Source of the DNA: Carettochelys insculpta
Lineage: Eukaryota > Chordata > Testudines > Carettochelyidae
Direction: 5' to 3'
Assembly: GCF_033958435.1 (NCBI RefSeq)
Contig: NC_134158.1
Location: 11,400,277-11,464,276, forward strand
DNA length: 64,000 bases
Part shown: in pieces, positions 10,301 to 21,700 of the stretch
How positions within the stretch are numbered: the first letter of the stretch is position 1
Layout: every line of letters starts with the position of its first letter
Translations under genes and position numbers: made by a program
The notes under the pieces: model-generated
Told to the model about the DNA's origin: nothing
Database searches by the model: none
The model's input: the letters and a program-made list of their open reading frames with translations, nothing else

Positions 10301-11801
10301 CCTCTCCCCATGCTCTCTGCCCTCCCCCTTTAGGCTTTTGAAGGCTACTCTCAAACCCCTCTCACTCTTTTGTACTGCAAATTTGAGTCCAAACCCCTCA
10401 GCCTCTCCTGGTAAGTCCCATGCTCCAGCCCCCAAATCATTTTGTTGCCCTCTGCTAGATTCCCTCCAGTGCATCCACGCCTTTTCTGTAACCACCACCC
10501 CAGAGTTGGATGCAGTTTTCCAGATGTGGCCTCACCAGCGTGGATGCCATCTCTTCCTAGCAATCCCAGGTCAGGGAGCTGTGGCCTCCTGGGCTGGGTC
10601 TGAGGCTGGGAGCAGAGGGGCCCCGGGGGGCAGGTGTGAGAGGGTGTAGGAGCTTTTGGGGTGATTGGGGGGCTAGAAGTGGGAGAATCCCCTAGAGGGA
10701 GTCTGACCCTGGGAGTGGAACGGCTGTAGGGGAGGGACCCCAAGAGAGTCTGAGGCCAAGAGGAGGGGGCTGCAGAGGAGGGACTCTGGTGGTCACCTTA
10801 CCCAGCTGGTTACGGCCCTGGATGTAGCGGAAGAGGCGCCAGAAGCCGGTGACCTTGGCAGCTGTGTATGTGCTGTTCACGCAGGTGCTGACCCACACTG
10901 AGGGGGGGTAAAGCCGGGCCTGGGGGAGCAGGAGTATAGGGTGAGTTCCTTCCCAGGCTCCCTGCCCCTCCCCCACCTGCAGGGGCTGGCTGCATGGAGG
11001 GATCCAGTCCAGCCCCAGGGGAGCCGTCGGGGGGTATTTTAGCAGGCTGTACCCCTCCCCCAGCTGCAGGGGGCTGGCTGTAGGGGGGGGCTCCAGTCCA
11101 GCCCCAGGGGACCTGACTGTCAAGGGGTATTTCAGCAGGCTGTACCCCTCCCCCAGCTGCAGGGGGGTATCCAGTCCAGCCCCAGGGGAGCCATCGGGGC
11201 GGGTATTTTAGCAGGCTGTACCTCTCCCCCAGCTGCAGGGGGGTATCCAGTCCAGCCCCAGGGGAGCCATCGGGGGGGGTATTTTAGCAGGCTGTACCTC
11301 TCCCCCAGCTGCAGGGGGGGATCCAGTCCAGCCCCAGGGGAGCCATCGGGGGGGCGGTATTTTAGCAGGCTATACCCCTCCCCCAGCTGCAGGGGGCTGG
11401 CTACATGGGGGGGGGATCCAGTCCAGCCTCAGCGGGTATTTTAGCAGGCTGTGCCTCACCTCATAGTCAGAGCTCTTACAGATGAGATCAAAGGTGAAAC
11501 ACTCAGTGGCTTCGCTGCAGAATTCAGGCTTCTCCCTGCAGAACTCAACAGTCAGGGTGCATGGCTCCAGGACTTGCCCCAACACCCTTGGGCCCCAGGG
11601 GCCACCTGGCCCCTGCACTGCTGCCCCAGGGGCTCTGCTCAGGGATCAAACTATGCCCTGAACACTGCTCTTTGGGGATGTTCCCTCCCACACCACCTGC
11701 AGCATGGGGAAAGCCCCTGCTCACCTCTCTCCCCAGGCCCCCCACACTAGGACCAGGACCAGGACCGGAGCCATTGGCTGCAGCATCCTGAGAGGCATCA
11801 T
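7330..11801 (-). CDS. SOUL/HEBP-family heme-binding-like protein with signal peptide
   Basis: Six coding exons join in frame to 214 aa: 11801-11725, 11535-11460, 10919-10802, 9766-9633, 9296-9133 and 7405-7330. SOUL-family landmarks are FWRLFRYIQGRNQ, GVKIPMTAPVLTRV, YPVSFLLP, VYVRSFGGW and the C-terminal NEVWRL. Family members (HEBP1, HEBP2, chicken SOUL) are mostly cytosolic, and heme binding is shown only for some. This one begins with a hydrophobic leader (APVLVLVLVWGAWG) and then has cysteines at about 32, 38, 45, 64 and 211 plus an N-S-T sequon near 66, so it is probably secreted or luminal; it resembles the fish 'soul5' type. Its position between TAPBP and ZBTB22 is not seen in mammals. 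The start is the first of two adjacent ATGs, 9 bases after an acceptor. Ligand and role are unknown. Confidence 0.88.
7430..7960. repeat. Degenerate C-rich tandem duplication in SOUL intron 5
   Basis: CCCTCACCCTAACC-type text recurs, and a longer block (AACCCTCACCCTAACCTAC...CACTAATCCCCTGACCCA) appears near 7600 and again near 7876, about 273 bp apart. The rest of the intron to 9132 shows no exon or recognisable element. Confidence 0.5.
10033..10545 (-). mobile_element. CR1 LINE 3' fragment
   Basis: From AGAATCACAGGGCTGGAGGA through TCATCAGGTCCAACCTG, GGGATGGAGATTCCACCAGC and CAGATGTGGCCTCACCAGCG this follows the 3' part of CR1 read in reverse. It is an old, truncated minus-strand copy in the SOUL gene's intron 3. 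No open frame survives. Confidence 0.85.
10970..11455. repeat. 74-90-bp minisatellite in SOUL intron 2
   Basis: About six copies of a unit with AGCTGCAGGGGG, ATCCAGTCCAGCCCCAGG, GGGTATTTTAGCAGGCTGT and CCCCTCCCCC. The array abuts the exon 2 splice donor at 11459, so its right edge touches splicing signals. Confidence 0.9.
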
Positions 11802-11914
11802 GGCAGAAGCTGCAGGAAGAGATTCAGGCTGGTGATCATTGCCCCCCGGGACCCCACCATCGCTGCCAAGGCCAGAGAGCTAGGAGTGCTCCCACAATCT
11901 GCCCAGCCTGTAGA

Positions 11915-12180
11915 TCCCTGCACTAGCCAGCCTCCAGCAGCCCCAGCCCAGTGGGATCAGCTCCAAGGAGACCTCAAATCCCAACCCCACCAGTGTCCAG
12001 CACTCCCAGCCCAGTGAGATCAGCTCCGAGGAGCCCCCAAATCCCAACCCACCAGCCTCCAGCACTCCCAGCCCAGTGAGATCAGCTCTGAGGAGCCCCC
12101 AAATCCCCAACCCCACCAGCCTCCAGCACTCCCAGCCCAGTGAGACCAACTTCAAGGAGCCCCCAAATCTTGACACTCCA
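11915..12180. repeat. About 65-bp minisatellite in SOUL 5' UTR intron
   Basis: Four to five copies of a unit with CCAGCACTCCCAGCCCAGTG, AGATCAGCTC and GAGCCCCCAAATCCC, between the presumed 5' UTR exon and the first coding exon. Confidence 0.85.
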
Positions 12181-12230
12181 ATCTCCAACCTCTTCTCTCC
12201 AGTCTCTGCTCCACGCCCCTGCAGACTTAC

Positions 12231-12357
12231 TGGAGTAGGGCATTGGGTGTGACCCAGCTCTTCCCAAGCATTTGGACACAAGGCAGCTATGGAGCCGCTT
12301 TTATCCGCAATTCCCACCCTGAGGGGAGTGGGGTGGGGCGGCGGGGGGTTACATAAC
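12231..12357 (-). promoter_or_regulatory. SOUL-gene promoter: TATA box, D-box and 5' UTR exon
   Basis: On the minus strand GTTATGTAAC (12357-12348) is a canonical PAR-bZIP/C/EBP D-box. GGATAAAAGC (12306-12297) is a TATA-like box about 40 bp further down. A likely noncoding exon then runs to a donor CCA/GTAAGT at 12231/12230, to be joined to an acceptor at 11809, 8 bases before the ATG. This layout suggests a regulated, tissue-specific promoter rather than a CpG-island housekeeping one. No transcript evidence was available. Confidence 0.6.
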
Positions 12358-14479
12358 ACCAGGCCCAGCCCCTTCTGGGCTGTGAGTCAGGCATGTGCTT
12401 GGGTTTGTATAATGGGGCAGGGTGAGCGTGATATAACCATCAACGGGGACAGGCAGGAACCTCAAACCAGCCACTGGGCTGTGGAAGGCTGGGCACAGCG
12501 CCCCAGCCTGGCATGGGGCATACTGTACTGCAAGGGATCCTGACTGTTCCCCATTTCCCAGCTGGGCATTAGGGAAATCCTCATGCCATTTCAGGGGAGC
12601 TTTGCTGAGGGTGAGCCCCACAGACCTTCCTGCCCCTTATTGGTGGGGAGGAGCATGCCCTGAATGCCTTCTTGCCCCTTGTCATGGGGGAGGGGAATGC
12701 AGCAGCACCCACAGGGCTCCCTGTCCCTTACTGGGTGGCACTGACATGCACTGAGTAGCGGGAGCCAAGCATCAAACAGACCAATAAATATTTATAGAGA
12801 CATTAAAAAACAATAGAATCAAGTTACAAAAGAATGAGACAAGAGGGAACAGGGAGCCGCACTCTGAGCAGAGGCAGAAGTACCACACTCAGCTCCTCTC
12901 TGTGCCAGGAGGTGGGAATGTCACCCCCCGAGCTGCAACAGGGAAAACAGGCAAAGCTGCAAAGGGTGGGGGGGAGGAATTACTTCAGAAACTACAACAG
13001 GAGAGAACACACCCCCCACCCCACCTCCAAACTGAGAGAAAACCCCAGCTGTCTTGGCTCCCAGCCCCTCTGCTCTAACCTACTAACCCCCCACCCCCGC
13101 AAGCTGGGGAGAGAACCCAGGTGTCCCAAGACCCAACCCAGTGACTTCCCAACTACCCCAGTGCTCGGGGTGGGGGCAGAGGGGGCAGTTAAAGGGATCC
13201 TCGTGCCCCTGCTCTGTTTATCATGGGGGGATTAACACAACACACAAGAACAGCAGGTGCTCCCACCGCAGAAGCCAGCCTGCCCTCTAGACTGTCTGGC
13301 AGTGGGGCCGGGGAGCATTCACCTCCTGCCCTGGGTGGGGAGGGCGATGTCGTACCTACACTCAGTTTAGCTCTGTGCTTAGGGGGTGCAGGAGGGTTTT
13401 GTAGCAGGGAAGGTGGGAGAACCAGCCCTGGAGGGGTGTCATCCAGGGGACATTGTCCCCAGCGATGGGAGAGCTGGAGGAAAGGGAGCAGGGCATGCCG
13501 TCCTGAGAGCAGCTGGCTGGACTCCTTCGGTGCCAGGGCTAGTTCACGGATCTCTCAGCTGCCTGGCCTATGAGAACACGGCCCCCTTGGGCAGCTGCTC
13601 CCAGGCTCTCTGGGCCAAAGGGCCCTCACCTCACAGCTGCTCCCAGGCAGGGACTACGTCACCCTTGGCTGTCTCGGACTGAGCTCCATGAGCCACTACA
13701 AAGCCTCCTCCGGTGCTCTCTCACCCACTTCCAAAACACCAGCTGCAAGCCGAGCCCCGAACCCAGACGACCCAGGGCCAGGTAGAGCCACCTCCTGCCT
13801 GCAACTGTCGTGTTTGGACAGCCACGGACCACACCAAGCCTGGCTCCATGGAGGACGGGCAGGCTGGTGTTAGGGGAGACTGGAGGATATTCCACCCACA
13901 GGAGGGGACAGAGCAGGTGGGCTGCCAGTTGTTACACACACAAGAAAACCAAAGTGAATCACAGATGGTCAGTCAGACGGACAGCGACAGGACAGACTCT
14001 CTGACCCACAGATTGGCCAGCTACAGACAGCACAGAGGGGCCGTGCCCCACAAATACACCCACCCCCTGCAGTTTCTTTAGTTCGTCGTAGGCAAGGGAA
14101 ATGCCGCCCCCTCCCCAGCAAGGAGGGGGGTTAGTGTTGAGTTTCTCAGAGACCACGGAGTCTGGGTCTGCCCCAGGGTTTGCAGCTAGGGACCCAGGCG
14201 GCCACAGGTCCAGGAATCCAGCCTCCTCCTAGCACCAGAATTCACAGTCTAGGAGCCTGAGACACTTCGGTCTGTACAATCATCGCTGCTCCCCGTCTCA
14301 CCTCATCCCAAGCCGGTCCCAGCCCTCTCCTTGCCCCACAGTATCATGGGAAGAAACGGCCACTGTGGGCGGGGACCCAGTCACGGGCAAGTCCAAGCGC
14401 CTGGGGTGGCGCCTGACCCAGCAGCAGAAGGGGATGTCCACAGGCAGCGCAGGCTGGTCACCGCCTGCTCCCCCCCACT
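12358..14479 (-). other. SOUL-ZBTB22 interval, probably the long ZBTB22 3' UTR
   Basis: No coding exon is seen on either strand; short open frames lack splice context or family motifs. An AT-rich patch at 12780-12835 is the only plausible 3' end for ZBTB22, but no exact AATAAA on the minus strand was found there. A 3' UTR of up to 1.7 kb is therefore a guess. Confidence 0.4.
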
Positions 14480-16006
14480 TCACATCTTCGCTCCGCTGCC
14501 CCCGCCAAAGCCCAGTTCGCTGCGTGGAGACCTTCCTGTGGCTGGGCTCTCCCGGAGCGCCGCCCAGTCACCCTCCCCACCCCCGCCAGCAGCACTGTGC
14601 TCCTTCTTGGGAGTGCTGCCGGGGGCGGCGAGGCGGTGGCGCCGCTCGCAATGCCCCTTGTGGCGCATGAAGCTGTCTCGCCACATGAACTTCTTGGCGC
14701 AGACGTCGCACTCGTACGGCTTGAGGCCAGTGTGCGTCTTCATGTGCTCCGTCAGATGGTGCTTCATCTTGAACTTCTTGTTGCAGACAGGGCAGTCGAA
14801 GGGGCGCAGGTTGAGGTGCATGTTGACGTGCCGGTCCCGCATGCTCTTGTGTGAGAAGGCCTTGCCGCAGTGGCACATGAAGATCTTGTTGCCATCACCC
14901 GAGCCGGCCGCTAGCTGCACGGCCCCGTGCTCCACAGGGGCCTGTGGGGGGAAGACCAGGATCTGGTTGCCCTGCATGTCCATGGGCATGAGGGAGCGCT
15001 GGGCAAAGCTGCTGCCGCTGCCTGGCCCCTCCTCCAGGCCCTCGTAGGGTGAGGGGAAGTCCTCAGAGGATTCGCAGAAGTTGACTTGCTCCTCCAGCTT
15101 GGCCCCAGAAGACTGGGTCAGTGTACGCACGTCACTGATGCTCAGTGGGGGCTCGGCGGGGGCTGGTGCCACCTCCACAGGGTCCTCATCCTCCTCACAC
15201 GTCAGCACCAAGTCCTCCTGGGACCGCTCCTTCTTGATGTACACCCACTGCTTCTGAGGCATGATGCTCGGCTGCACGTAGGCTGGGCGCCGCCCCCCAC
15301 CCCCACTGCTGCCCCCATCCCCGCCACTGTCACTCACGTCGTCATCTGTCTCCAAGATGAATTTGCTGCCACCAGAGAAGGGCTCAGGGCAGCGGGTGGG
15401 GCCCTTCTCAGCCTGGAAGATCACCTCCTCGTCTGGCCCCTCTGAGCCGTCCCGCTCCAGGCTGTTTGCTGCCCCGCGCAGGGTGTACTTGGCTGCCCCA
15501 TGCTCCGGCCCCTCTCCTGTCTCCCGCGGGCTGAAGTAGTTGCTGCTGCTGGGGGACTGGTTCTCACTGGTACGGCTGGAGTGGGCACGGAAAGAAGAGG
15601 AAGACGAGGGCCCAGAAGTGCCCCGCCCCTCCTTGAGCAGCTCTGTGCATTTGTCTACAATGTGCCACATCTGCAGCACGCTGCCCACCGTCAGAAAGTT
15701 GACGATCTCGTCCGAGGCCATGCTCAGCTTGCCCGTGTAGGCAGAACCCAGCACAGTCTCAAAGGCGCCTGGGTCCATGACGTTGGGCAGCACAATGGAT
15801 GTCATGTTCTTGAGCAGCACCTGGTCATGGAAGTAGGGTGAGGAGGCGGCCAGCACAGCCCGGTGGGCCCGGAAGACCCGGCCCTGCACGTGGATGGAGA
15901 TGTCGCACAGCTTGCCCTCCACTCGCTGCTGGTTCAGGTTCTCCAGCAGGGCGCTGGTGATCTCAGGGAAGTCCACGTGCACAATGGCCCCGCATGCCGG
16001 GTCCAT
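14480..16006 (-). CDS. ZBTB22: BTB/POZ zinc-finger transcription factor ZBTB22
   Basis: One uninterrupted coding exon of 508 aa, as in other vertebrates (the human protein is about 630 aa). Residues about 20-135 form the BTB/POZ dimerisation domain (GKLCDISIHVQGRVFRAHRA, VLAASSPYFHDQ, AYTGKLSM). A Ser- and acid-rich middle follows. Three C2H2 fingers sit at about 375-460. The first has unusual C-X-C spacing (FMCHCGKAFSHKSM) shared with known ZBTB22 proteins. The next two are DCPVCNKKFKMKHHLTEH and ECDVCAKKFMWRDSFMRH. The start lies shortly after an acceptor (TTTCGCAG), with a noncoding exon far upstream at the CpG island near 17.25 kb. It is a predicted nuclear DNA-binding regulator with poorly known targets. 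It lies in tandem with TAPBP and DAXX as in mammals. Confidence 0.96.
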   Translation of the reverse strand: MDPACGAIVHVDFPEITSALLENLNQQRVEGKLCDISIHVQGRVFRAHRAVLAASSPYFHDQVLLKNMTSIVLPNVMDPGAFETVLGSAYTGKLSMASDEIVNFLTVGSVLQMWHIVDKCTELLKEGRGTSGPSSSSSFRAHSSRTSENQSPSSSNYFSPRETGEGPEHGAAKYTLRGAANSLERDGSEGPDEEVIFQAEKGPTRCPEPFSGGSKFILETDDDVSDSGGDGGSSGGGGRRPAYVQPSIMPQKQWVYIKKERSQEDLVLTCEEDEDPVEVAPAPAEPPLSISDVRTLTQSSGAKLEEQVNFCESSEDFPSPYEGLEEGPGSGSSFAQRSLMPMDMQGNQILVFPPQAPVEHGAVQLAAGSGDGNKIFMCHCGKAFSHKSMRDRHVNMHLNLRPFDCPVCNKKFKMKHHLTEHMKTHTGLKPYECDVCAKKFMWRDSFMRHKGHCERRHRLAAPGSTPKKEHSAAGGGGEGDWAALRESPATGRSPRSELGFGGGSGAKM

Positions 16007-16259
16007 GGTGCTCGGGATGCACTGCCTGCGAAAGCCGGAGGAGTGGTGCTGTGAGGTGCTAGGAGACGCAGCACTGATCCAGTGTCCCAGAGCCCACCCC
16101 TCTCTCCTCAAATGCTGCAGCCCCAGGACAGGCAGGGCTCCTGTCTGCACTGCCCTCAGACCCAGACACCCCCTCCCAGCACCAGGAGAGGGGCAAGCCC
16201 TGGAGCTTCCGAGACTCACCGAGACACTGAACCAGACCCCGCATCAACCCTCCCTCCGA

Positions 16260-17200
16260 AATAATCCCCTCCCACTGACCAGCTCAGAGCCCCCAGCCCC
16301 ACCCCTGCCTCGAGAGCCCCCCCCACTGCCCAAAGCCCCCCATCCCCACCTTGATAGCCCACCTGCTGCCCAGAGCCCCCCACCCCCCAACAGCATCCCT
16401 CCCTTCCCCCGATAGTCCCCACCCTCGCCTCGACAGCCTCCACCCCCAATAGCTCCACACCCCCGCCCCCGCCTTGATAGCCCCCTGCTGCCCAGAGCCT
16501 CCCACCCCCCAACAGCATCCCACCCTTCCCCCCGATAGTCCCCACCCCCGCCTCGACAGCCCCCCGCTCCCCAGAGCCCCCCACCCCCCAACAGCATCCC
16601 ACTCTTCCCCCCGATAGTCCCCACCCCCGCCTCGACAGCCCCCCGCTCCCCAGAGCCCCCCACCCCCCAACAGCATCCCACCCTTCCCCCCCGATAGTCC
16701 CCACCCCCGCCTCGACAGCCCCCCGCTCCCCAGAGCCCCCCACCCCCCAACAGCATCCCACCCTTCCCCCCGATAGTCCCCACCCCCGCCTCGACAGCCC
16801 CCCGCTCCCCAGAGCCCCCACCCCCCAACAGCATCCCACCCTTCCCCCCGATAGTCCCCACCCCCGCCTCGACAGCCCCCCGCTCCCCAGAGCCCCCCAC
16901 CCCCCAACAGCATCCCACCCTTCCCCCCGATAGTCCCCACCCCCGCCTCGACAGCCCCCCGCTCCCCAGAGCCCCCCACCCCCCAACAGCATCCCACCCT
17001 TCCCCCGATAGTCCCCACCCCCGCCTCGATAGCCTCCACCCCAATAGCTCCACACCCCCGCCCCCGCCTCGATAGCCCCCCTGCTGCCCAGAGCCTCCCA
17101 CCCCCACCCGCCCCTCACCCTTCCCCCCGATAGTCCCCACCGCCGCCTCGATAGCCCCCCCCCAACAGCTCCCCGCCCCCGCCTCGATAGCCCCCCGCTC
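16260..17200. repeat. 79-bp minisatellite in the ZBTB22 5' UTR intron
   Basis: About 11 copies of a C-rich unit with CCGATAGTCCCCACCCCCGC, CTCGACAGCCCC, CCCAGAGCCCCCC and AACAGCATCCC. Glycine-rich open frames of up to 300 codons on the minus strand are repeat artefacts. Confidence 0.95.
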
Positions 17201-17229
17201 CCGAGCGCCCCTCCCCCCTGCCCCGCCGT

Positions 17230-17300
17230 GCGGCGCTCACCCGCCCGCGCGCTCTGGGGTCTCAGGCCGCCGCCACCATCTTGTTATTCGCCCTCCCCCC
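17230..17300 (-). promoter_or_regulatory. ZBTB22: ZBTB22 noncoding first exon and YY1-type initiator
   Basis: The minus strand reads CAAGATGGTGGCGGCGG (17286-17270), a YY1-like initiator common at CpG-island start sites, followed by a donor GG/GTGAGC with the exon ending at 17241. The spacing to the coding exon's acceptor at about 16.02 kb fits a 5' UTR intron containing the 79-bp array. The transcription start is inferred. Confidence 0.55.
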
Positions 17301-17329
17301 ACCCATCCCGGCCCCGCCCCGCCGCCCCG

Positions 17330-17580
17330 CCCCAGCTTAAAGGGACAGGCGCCCGCGGTCGCCCACACCGAACCTCCCCTCTAACGCGGCTCAGGAACGG
17401 CGCCCCGTCACCCCGTCTCTTTAAAGGGGCAGGGGCAGGTGCAGCCAATGTCGGCTGAGTCCTCAACCTCACCTTTAAATGCCGAGCCTTAAAGGGATCA
17501 GTTTACGCAGCCTCGTTTCCTCCGCTGGGAAAAGTGTCCGCGGACAGCGGCTCCCTCCCTTTAAAAATCTCCTCTCAGTG
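17330..17580. other. TTTAAAGGG-rich CpG segment
   Basis: Five CTTAAAGGG/CTTTAAAGGGG-type motifs recur between 17336 and 17562 at irregular spacing. Seen only as a pattern; function unknown. Confidence 0.35.
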
Positions 17581-17589
17581 ACGGACAGC

Positions 17590-18540
17590 GCCCCCCCCAG
17601 CCCCGCCCCCCCAGCAACAGCCCCTCGCCCAACCCCCCTCAGCCCCTCCCCCCTTCAGCCACAGCCCAGTCACTCCCCCAGCCCCTCCCCACCCAGCCAC
17701 TTCCCCCCTCAGCCCCTCCCCCCTTCAGCCACAGCCCAGTCACTCCCCCAGCCCCTCCCCACCCAGCCACTTCCCAACCCTCCCCCAGCCACTTCCCCCT
17801 TCAGCCACAGCCCAGTCACTCCCCCAGCCCCTCCCCACCCAGCCACTTCCCAACCCTCCCCCAGCCACTTCCCCCCTCAGCCCCTCCCCCAAAACCCCCC
17901 AGCCACAGCCCAGCCACTCCCTGCCGAACCACTTCCTCCCAGCCCCTCCCCACCAAGCCCCAGCCCCCATTCAGCCACTCCCAGCTCCTCCCCCAGAGCC
18001 GCAGCCCCTCCCCCAGCCCCCCCACTCAGCCACTTCCAGCTCCTCCCCCCACCCTGCCCCACATCCACCTGCCTGACCACCCCATTCAGCCACTCCCAGC
18101 CCCTCTCCCAATCCTGCCCCAGAGCCACCTGCCCCCAGCCCCCCTCAGCCTGTCCCTCAAAGAGCCCCCAGCCCCACCTGCCCCCCCAACTCAGCCACAG
18201 CCCAGCCCCTCCCTCCCAACCCTTCCCCAGAGCCACCTGGCCCCAGCCCCTCCCAACCCATCCCCCAAAGAGTCCCAGAACCCCCAGAGTCACAGCCCCT
18301 CTCCCCACAGAGCAATCTGCCCCTCCTCAGTCACAGCCTAGCCCCTCCCCACACAGAGCCACCTGCCCCCAGCCCCCCCACTCAGTCACAGCCCAGCCCC
18401 TCATGTCCCTCCCCTCCCAGCATCACCTGGCCTTGCTCCTACCACAGCCCAACCTCCTGCCCTCCCTAGAGCCACCTGCTTCCACGTCTGCTCCGGCCCA
18501 GCTCAGGCCCTTCCGCCCACTTGCTCTGCCCAGACCCTTC
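17590..18540. repeat. Degenerate C-rich tandem repeat between ZBTB22 and DAXX
   Basis: Continuous CAGCCCCTCCCCC / AGCCACTTCCC / AGCCACAGCCCAG text in loosely periodic copies, with some near-exact 60-80-bp duplications around 17650-17860. It yields a 431-codon proline/serine-rich open frame that I do not accept as a gene. Confidence 0.85.
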
Positions 18541-18611
18541 TCCCAAAAGTCTCATTACCCCCATCCAGTCACAGCTCGAAGCCAGCAGCTGCCTACTAAG
18601 AAATCCAAGAT

Positions 18612-18617
18612 TTTATT
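18612..18617 (-). terminator. DAXX: DAXX polyadenylation signal
   Basis: AATAAA on the minus strand 135 bases past the DAXX stop codon. Confidence 0.75.
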
Positions 18618-18751
18618 CTTTTCGAAACATCTTTTATACAAAGGCTCCCAAAGAGGGAGGGGCCTCAGCCTCACCCTGGCACCAGCCACACACCAACCCC
18701 GAGCCCCCTCCTCTCCACATAGTCTCCAGGCCCCGGGGACAGGCAGGGTTT

Positions 18752-21700
18752 CTAATCCGAGTCCGACAGGATGATGATCTCCTCCGGGTCACACTGGGTC
18801 GCCACGCTGGCCTGGGGAGAGAGTAGGCAGGGAGACACGGTCAAGCCACCTCTCCGCCAACCTGTCTCCCCATTCGCCCCAGCTTGGCCACCCCTCACCT
18901 TGCAGGGCTTGGGCAGGAAGCGCTGGCCCTGCTGCGGGCTGCCCTGGGAGCTGCTGACCAAGCTCTGGAAGGGTGAGTCAGCGCGGGTGGAGTCAGGCAA
19001 AGAGCTGCAGGGTGGCTGGCCCACGAGTGGCAGCTCCAAGTCCTCATCCTCATCCTCTGAGCCAATGCTGTGAACCTCTATGCAGCCACTGGCAAGGGCA
19101 GGAGAGATGGAGTCAAGGGGAGAGGAGGGGAGGGGGGAGAGACAGACACCTGCAGCCTGCTCATCACATCACATCAGGACAGGGTCCTCCTCCTTCCACA
19201 ATGCTTCCCCTCCCACAGCAGGCCAAGAGGGAAGACAGCTCCTGAACTCACGGGGCCCTTGGATGAAGCTGCTCCCAGCCACCTTCATCCACCTGGGCTG
19301 GGGATGGCTGGAGTGGCCACCAGAACCCAACAGCCACTGCCCTGCGAGGCCTCCCTACCCCCAACACAGACACCCACCCTGGCACAAGCAGGACGAGGGA
19401 GGGACCCAGTGTCAGCTCCACCCCCAACACCCCCCCTTGATGTGCAAGGCCCCCCTCTTCACTTGTTACAGCGCTCCCCGACCTCACATGCTGCCTGGCA
19501 TCTCCCCTTCCCCCACCTGTCACCACAGGGCAGCTCTCGGCGTCCCCTCTTGCAGGCTGGGGGCTCAGTACTGCCATTGAAGCTGGTGGAGCTGATGATG
19601 CTGCCCCCATTCTCCAAGGGCCAGACAAGGGGGCTCTTGGAGACAGATGGCCACCTTCTCGTGGCAGAGGGCAGAGTCCGGAGCCCAGAGTCCCCTGTGC
19701 TGCCACTCTCCTGCTTCATGGAAAGGCTAGGAGGCTCCTCCAGGGAACCATGCTCAGTCTGGGAAGAGATGTTCTCAGGAGAGGGTGGACCCAGAGGGGT
19801 GGTCTCAGAGGGCTCGGGGGACAAGGGAGCGACCTTGGGGGTGGCCTCAGAGCCCCCAGCAGTTTGTGGGGAGGGAGGTGGTGTCTCACTGAGTTCCAAG
19901 GGCAGTGTCTCAATCTCCAGCACAAACTCCTCCTGCACTGGGCTGGCCAGCGCTCCCTCCTCCTCCGACTCCTTGGGGGGCAGGGGTTCCTCGCTCTCTG
20001 CATGGGGCAGGGACTCCTCTTCTTCATCCTCCTCTTCATCCTCCTCCTCCTCATCCTCATCATCCAGATCCTCCCCGCCTGATGAGCACGGCAGCGGCTC
20101 CAGACCCAGCTCCATGCACTGGTCTTCCTGATCTGCTGCTGTGTCCTCATCTGCTGCTTCTGCATATAGGGAAGTCGACAGCAAATACAACCCTGGTGTC
20201 TTGGCTCTCAACGCCCCCGTTCCGACCCACCAGTCCCCCACTCCCCTCCCAGAGCCAGGAGAGAACCCAAGAGTCCTGGCTCCGAGCCCCCTGCTCTAAC
20301 ACACCACCTCTGATTTCCCTCCAGGAGCTGGGACAGAACACAGGAGCCCTCACTCCCAGCTCCCCTACCCTGAACCACCAGCCCTCACGTCCCTCCCAGA
20401 CCTAAGGAGAGAACCCAGGCGTCCAGATTCTCAGCTCCCTGCTCTACTCATGAGCCCCTACTCCCCTCCCAGAGCCAAGGAAGGAACCCAGGCGCTCTAG
20501 CTCTATTAGTGACGTACCTTGCATGGCAGCATCCTCGTCCTCCTCCTCCCCTGCTTCTTGGCTCTGCTGCAGCTCCTCCTCGATGTCCGTGTCTGATGAG
20601 GGCTCTTCCTCCTCTGAGTCCTCGTCCTCATCCTGGTCATCCTCAATGCCTGCAGTAGCCCAGTGGCTTGCAGTACTTGTGCTGGGGCTGACGTGGGCAG
20701 GCTGGAAAACAGGGTATTACGCCAGCCACATCACCACAGGGGTGCTGCCACCTCCCTTCGTCCCCTCGCCAGCCAGCAGATGCTGAGCAGCTCTAGGCAC
20801 AGGTGATCCAAGAGCCCAAGTGCTGCCCCCAAGGGGCCTGGGCACAGCACAGCTATGGGGCTCCACCCCCACTCCCCAGGCCTATATCCACTCTCACCTG
20901 CGTGCAGGGCTGCCCCTCCCCTGGGTCTGGGGCCACAGGGCAGGGTGGGGGCAGCAGCCCCTCCTGCTGCCGGGGAGTGGTACTGCCCCGGGCCTGGGCT
21001 GCTCTCCTGCGGACACGCTCCTCCTCCTCACTCTCTTCCTGCAGCTGGGCATAGTGTACGATGACACTGTCCAGTCGTGTCAGCGCCACCTCACGGTTCT
21101 CTCGCAGCCTCCGGGCCAGCGTGACATCCCTCCGGGCGGGGTCCATGTCTGTAGACAGAGGGAGGGGTGTCAGAGGGGCCCTGAGTGGAAACACTCTCCT
21201 TCCTGCCCACAAACCGGGACTTCTGCTTCTCTCCAGGGTGGCTAGGCAGGGCCACACCAGCGATGCCCCCAGCTGTCACTGGGCAGACACTGGTTGGTAC
21301 ACCCCCCATTCCCTGGGCTCTCACTGGGCAGGCACCAGTCCATATGCCCTTCATTCTCAGGCTCTCACCAGGCTGGTACTGGTCAGTACAGCCCCCCAGA
21401 GCCCATACCAGTTGGCACACCGCTCACAGGACTCTCACCAGGCTGGTACCAGGGCATATCACTCCCAGCCCTCCCTGCATGCGTTCATCAGGCAGGCACT
21501 GTGTGGCACTGCCCCACTCCTCCCCTCCTCTTGCTCTCACCAGGCCAACGCTAGTCGCTATGCATCCCCAACCTCCCCATGCTTACCAGGCCAGTACCAG
21601 CCCGTATACCTCCCTCCTGACACTCTCAACAGGTCAGTCCCAGTCATACTACAAATGTTCGCTCACCACACTTCCCCTTGCTCTCACCAGGCTGGTCCTG

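Noticed and set aside
16216..17140. Three overlapping glycine-rich minus-strand frames
   Set aside because: 79-bp minisatellite in the ZBTB22 5' UTR intron.
17479..18774. 431-codon plus-strand proline/serine-rich frame
   Set aside because: Low-complexity C-rich repeat running antisense into the DAXX 3' UTR and last exon.
19068..19079. CATAG acceptor for DAXX exon 6
   Set aside because: It breaks the frame set by the exon 5 donor at 19517.
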